From: Chloroflexota bacterium
GTDB taxonomy: Bacteria; Chloroflexota; Anaerolineae; Promineifilales; Promineifilaceae
Assembly: GCA_018004935.1 (NCBI GenBank)
Contig: JAGNBF010000013.1
Span: 39,021 to 103,020, forward strand
Length of the DNA: 64,000 nt
Reading direction: 5' to 3'
Below, piece by piece: positions 60,753 to 64,000 of the stretch (within the stretch, counting starts at the first letter, position 1; every line of letters begins with the position of its first letter). Made by a program: the position numbers and the translations under genes. The notes beneath the pieces are model-generated. The model searched no databases, was not told the DNA's origin, and saw only the letters and a program-made list of their open reading frames with translations.

Positions 60753-62837
60753 TCACTTAGCTATCAAACCGTCTACTGTGATAGGAAACCAGACGCGGAA
60801 GTTGACTCCTCCACTCGTATGATTCTCGACCTCAACGCGGCCGCGATGTAAATTGACTATTTCCCACACGATGGCCAGCCCCAGCCCGGTGCCAGAAATA
60901 GTGGACTGACTGGTCTGTTGCCCCCGGTAAAACCGTTTAAATAGATGCGGAAAATCTTCAGCGTGAATCCCCATTCCCGTATCACGCACTTCCAGGCATA
61001 TACAGGAACGATCTTCTGCCATATAAGTGCGCACCATCACCAAACCTTGAGCTGTATATTTGAGGGCATTGACCAGTAAATGACTGACAACCTGGGAAAG
61101 TTGGTTCGGTTCGGCCAGAAACAAGGGTAATGTTTCATCTGGTTGGAAACTTAATTGGAGGTTAGCCATCTCCGCCTGGGCGGCATGAGCTTGAACGACC
61201 ACAGCCACTACTTCATTTAAATTGGTAGGCACAAACTGTACCCATTCTTTGCCCAAATCCAGACGTGACAGGCTAAGAATATCTTCTACCAGTTGGCTGA
61301 GCCGTTGGGCCTGACTCTTAATGACAGCATGATAATGCTCACGTTTTTGCGGGGTGCCACGCTCTAATAAATCAGCATAGAGGCGTAGATTGCTGATAGG
61401 TGTGCGTAGTTCGTGGGAAACATCATGGACAAACCGGCTTTTGAGCTGGTCTAGCTCACGCAGGCGTTCGTTTGCGGCCGCAAGCTCCATCGTACGCATC
61501 GTTAAATCATGTTCCCAACTTTCCATCATCCGGGCACGGTGCAAAGACCCTCCGGCAATTTCGGCAATGGTGTACAGCAGTTGCATCTCTTCCTGATCCA
61601 ATATCCGTTTATGAGGAAACCCCAAAATGTATACGCCGACAATCTGGTTGGCAAACCGTAAGGGTAAAGCCAATAAGGTTTGTACATTCAGCAGGTCAGA
61701 ATTTTGCGAAGGTATAATGACAACGCGCGGATCATGGGGCAAATCGTCCGTAAAATAGAGCTGGTCGGTCTGGATGACATAACCGGCAATACCCTGATCC
61801 GGTTTCAGGCGGAAAGGGGGTTCCAATTCTTGCGGGGGGTGATGCCCCATCATCACCAGATCGCCTGATTGTTCTTCAACGAGAAAGAGGGTGGAATAGG
61901 TAGCGGCAAATTGTACACACTGCTCCATAATAACCGGAATCATATCGGCAACCGTCGCGGCCGCGCGTAAACGCTGGGCCAGTTCTACCAGGCGGAAAAG
62001 ATAAGCGGTTTGCCGTTGTAAACCGTGTTCCACATCCTTATGGGTTGTTACATCACGGAGCAGAACAACAATGTAATGAGGTAATCCCGACTCATGGCGC
62101 CGATAAACCCAATAGTAACTTTCTACCCAACACAAATGTCCTTCAGAGGTGAAAATCCGGTAGGTCAGCCGGGTACGGTCTGCGTCATCAGGTGATTGCA
62201 GAATGTTTTGCCAATAATGATGTACCATCAGGCGGTCATCCGGATGAACCACCTGTTTAATATTGTAAGAGGTGATTAATTGTGTTGTTGTATATCCCCA
62301 GATGACGGGCCGATTACAGAACATCACCTGACGGGTAGAGGCATCGAAATGCAACAAAACATCGGACGAAAGCTCTGTCAGGGAGATGAAATCCATTGGC
62401 TGTTGCTGGGGTGCCCGAAGCCCTCCCTGACGAATGGCCTGAAGCAATAATGGTACGGTGAGTTCCTCGCTAAAAAGTACATCTATGGCTCCCTGGGCCA
62501 AGACCCACTCGGTCAGTTGTCTGTCCTGGTTGGTGAGGATAACCACTACTGACTGGTAAGGGGCTTGTTGTTGGAAACGCCGGAATGTCTCTTGGCCCTG
62601 GCTGTCGGGTAAGGACAAGTTTAGAAATACCAGAGCATAGGTTTGTTGGGTCAGGTAGGTTAAGGCGGTGTTTAGATGGGTATAACGGTGGAAGGTGCAG
62701 GGCAAAAGGCGGGGATCTGGAAATGACGCGGCCGCGTGCTCCGTCAAAAATTGGCTGATGATGGGATCAGCTTCATCAATGAATAACACGACTGGGTTAG
62801 TCGAGGCAGGGTCTTTGCTCCGTACCATTATAGTCAT
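60753..62837 (-). CDS. Histidine kinase with pseudo-receiver, PAS and GAF domains
   Basis: A ~694-residue kinase. Residues ~14-145 form a receiver-like domain whose phospho-acceptor Asp is replaced by Asn (ALVFLNLSLPDSQG). A PAS domain (~170-290), a GAF domain (~310-450), HisKA with VSHELRTPISNL and an ATPase domain with G1 (VRDTGMGI) and G2 (GTGLGLAIVWE) follow. The start at 62837 overlaps the upstream stop as TAATG, so it is coupled to the HD gene. With the response regulator at 63523 it makes a complete signalling unit. Four GCGGCCGC sites. Confidence 0.88.
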   Translation of the reverse strand: MTIMVRSKDPASTNPVVLFIDEADPIISQFLTEHAAASFPDPRLLPCTFHRYTHLNTALTYLTQQTYALVFLNLSLPDSQGQETFRRFQQQAPYQSVVVILTNQDRQLTEWVLAQGAIDVLFSEELTVPLLLQAIRQGGLRAPQQQPMDFISLTELSSDVLLHFDASTRQVMFCNRPVIWGYTTTQLITSYNIKQVVHPDDRLMVHHYWQNILQSPDDADRTRLTYRIFTSEGHLCWVESYYWVYRRHESGLPHYIVVLLRDVTTHKDVEHGLQRQTAYLFRLVELAQRLRAAATVADMIPVIMEQCVQFAATYSTLFLVEEQSGDLVMMGHHPPQELEPPFRLKPDQGIAGYVIQTDQLYFTDDLPHDPRVVIIPSQNSDLLNVQTLLALPLRFANQIVGVYILGFPHKRILDQEEMQLLYTIAEIAGGSLHRARMMESWEHDLTMRTMELAAANERLRELDQLKSRFVHDVSHELRTPISNLRLYADLLERGTPQKREHYHAVIKSQAQRLSQLVEDILSLSRLDLGKEWVQFVPTNLNEVVAVVVQAHAAQAEMANLQLSFQPDETLPLFLAEPNQLSQVVSHLLVNALKYTAQGLVMVRTYMAEDRSCICLEVRDTGMGIHAEDFPHLFKRFYRGQQTSQSTISGTGLGLAIVWEIVNLHRGRVEVENHTSGGVNFRVWFPITVDGLIAK

Positions 62838-63466
62838 TACAGTTGTTGTAATTCTGTTTGTATGTTCTGGCGGGCAGTTTGTTCTCGTTCCTGGCACAAT
62901 CGGGGGAGCCAAAACAGGTGTTCACGAGCTAGAAAATGGTGTAAAACGCGGCCGCGTCCTTGCCGATACGCTTCGTCACTGACCCAGGCATATTCCTGAC
63001 GGATGGCCTGTGCATAGCGACTATACTCTGGTGCGGCCGCGCCCAAAATGGCCAGGTCTGCATCCAATAACAGATGCGCATTGCCGTCATCCGGTTCTGC
63101 CTGGTGCGTTTGAGTGAGACGGATGAGGCGTTGCACTTCGGCCACCAGGTTATCTGCCACACCCACCTGGATTAGTTCTGCCCCGGCATAACAGGCACTT
63201 TGTTCTTCATTGTCAGTAGCCCGGGGGTTGTAAATAATATCATGAAACCAGATAGCCAATTGTACGGCTATAGGGTCTGGAACCATGTCAAGGAATGGGT
63301 GAGCGATTTGATAACAGTAGGCGATATGGGTGAGATTGTGATAAGCCCGTTGTGATTCGTTGTAACGAAGAATAATCTCTTGCCACAGCCGGGACCCTGC
63401 CTCAACCGGGATGCCTACAAGCGTAAATAAATGATTCCAGATGGGTTGTAACTGGGTGAACGGCAC
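62837..63466 (-). CDS. HD-domain phosphohydrolase family protein
   Basis: A 209-residue HD protein: RAYHNLTHIAYC and WFHDIIYNP carry the metal-binding His and His-Asp. The later LLDADLAILG adds an acidic ligand. These proteins hydrolyse nucleotide phosphates or act as regulatory phosphohydrolases. Coupled to the kinase. Substrate unknown. Confidence 0.85.
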   Translation of the reverse strand: MPFTQLQPIWNHLFTLVGIPVEAGSRLWQEIILRYNESQRAYHNLTHIAYCYQIAHPFLDMVPDPIAVQLAIWFHDIIYNPRATDNEEQSACYAGAELIQVGVADNLVAEVQRLIRLTQTHQAEPDDGNAHLLLDADLAILGAAAPEYSRYAQAIRQEYAWVSDEAYRQGRGRVLHHFLAREHLFWLPRLCQEREQTARQNIQTELQQL

Positions 63467-63522
63467 GGCATTGTGTCGCGTGGGGAGGAAAGCAGGTGTT
63501 GAGATTGCGGCCGCATGATGAA

Positions 63523-63912
63523 CTAATGCGATTCTGCTTTATCCAAATCGGCTACAATGTCTTGAATCTGTTTTACCAGAGACATAGGCGAAATGGGTTT
63601 GGTCAGATAACGGGTTGCCTGCACTGATTCCCCACGTTTCCGACTTTCCACATCAGAGCGGGCACTCAGGATAATCACCGGTAATTCATGGGTAGCATTA
63701 TTGGCCCGAATCTTTTCACAGACTGTAAAACCATCCATCCCCGGCATCATCACATCCAAAATGACCACATCTGGGTGTGCAGTATCAATCTGTTTTAGAG
63801 CATCGGTACCACTGGCGGCTACGGCCACATCAAAACCAGCTCGTACCAGCATCAGCCGCAAAAGTGTTTGGGCTTCTAATTCATCATCTACAACCAGTAA
63901 TAATTTACCCAA
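63523..63912 (-). CDS. Single-domain response regulator
   Basis: A 129-residue receiver: acidic pair VVDDE, phospho-acceptor Asp in VVILDVMMPGMDG, Thr/Ser switch in IILSARSD, Lys in YLTKPIS. There is no output domain, so it passes phosphate or binds a partner. Likely partner of the kinase at 60753, 55 bp downstream of which lies the HD gene. Confidence 0.9.
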   Translation of the reverse strand: MGKLLLVVDDELEAQTLLRLMLVRAGFDVAVAASGTDALKQIDTAHPDVVILDVMMPGMDGFTVCEKIRANNATHELPVIILSARSDVESRKRGESVQATRYLTKPISPMSLVKQIQDIVADLDKAESH

Positions 63913-64000
63913 TTTCCTACCCCCTCAAAACCATTAACTTCATCCATAATCTTGAATTATATCAATTGACTGTCGGTTGCCTAATATGTCGTCAAATTTC

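Overview
The window looks like a chromosomal segment of an uncultured, non-photosynthetic filamentous-type Chloroflexota (Anaerolineae/Caldilineae/'Promineofilum'-like). This is inferred from gene style rather than a marker gene: tandem Uma2 nucleases, large MalT/LAL and BTAD regulators, Thr/Pro-rich LysM surface protein, secreted repeat protein ending in a PLVVR-type tail, GAF histidine kinases, a non-photosynthetic BchI-like ATPase, and many small intergenic fold-back repeats. I saw no rRNA, tRNA or CRISPR array. Base composition is roughly mid-50s % GC by eye.

The most striking property is at nucleotide level. The 8-bp palindrome GCGGCCGC occurs about 99 times by my count (one per ~650 bp), where roughly two would be expected by chance at this composition. 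It lies mostly inside genes and falls in all three codon phases (Ala-Ala-Ala, Arg-Pro, Gly-Arg). This is the behaviour of a highly iterated palindrome like cyanobacterial HIP1 (GCGATCGC), but with a different core.

Layout. 0.2-3.1 kb: small beta-repeat protein, acyl-CoA thioesterase, BchI-like AAA+ ATPase and a membrane protein. 3.4-9.4 kb: acyl carrier protein, GAF-GAF histidine kinase, small proteins, family 39-type glycosyltransferase. 9.6-15.6 kb (minus strand): GMC oxidoreductase, two Uma2 nucleases, tRNA thiolase MnmA, a toxin-antitoxin-like pair, cysteine desulfurase (MnmA and the desulfurase form a sulfur-relay neighbourhood). 15.75-17.7 kb: AT-richer ATPase + DUF4276 pair, a candidate defence module. 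17.9-20.4 kb: SprT/YgjP-like protease, GNAT, unknown. 20.5-32.6 kb (minus): a probable contractile-injection-system-associated M15 peptidase with a small partner, a LAL regulator, a secreted beta-repeat protein operon, a BTAD/NB-ARC/TPR regulator and a nucleotidyltransferase. 32.7-44.1 kb (minus): PD-(D/E)XK protein, PAP2-like protein, B-box protein, S-adenosylhomocysteine hydrolase with a PfkB (adenosine-kinase-like) partner, a GT2 transferase, RfbH-type sugar dehydratase, LysM protein and a histidine kinase lacking the phospho-acceptor His.

44.8-49.5 kb: acyl-CoA ligase, two unknown proteins, small P-loop ATPase, RRM RNA-binding protein. 49.6-52.8 kb: two paralogous membrane proteins with nearly identical leaders and 3' borders, each starting and ending at a GCGGCCGC, enclosing a MntA/HepT module. 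52.8-55.0 kb: molybdopterin oxidoreductase carrying a low-complexity insertion, followed by tandem repeats. 55.8-64 kb: DUF5678/retropepsin pair, SRPBCC, CorA, ECF sigma factor with zinc-finger anti-sigma, MscS channel, and a kinase-HD-response regulator operon.

Intergenic DNA is rich in at least five dispersed fold-back repeat families, two copies of a ~120-bp MITE-like element and several microsatellites. Start codons were corrected by ribosome-binding-site position where visible. Residue positions are by-eye counts. No database search was possible.
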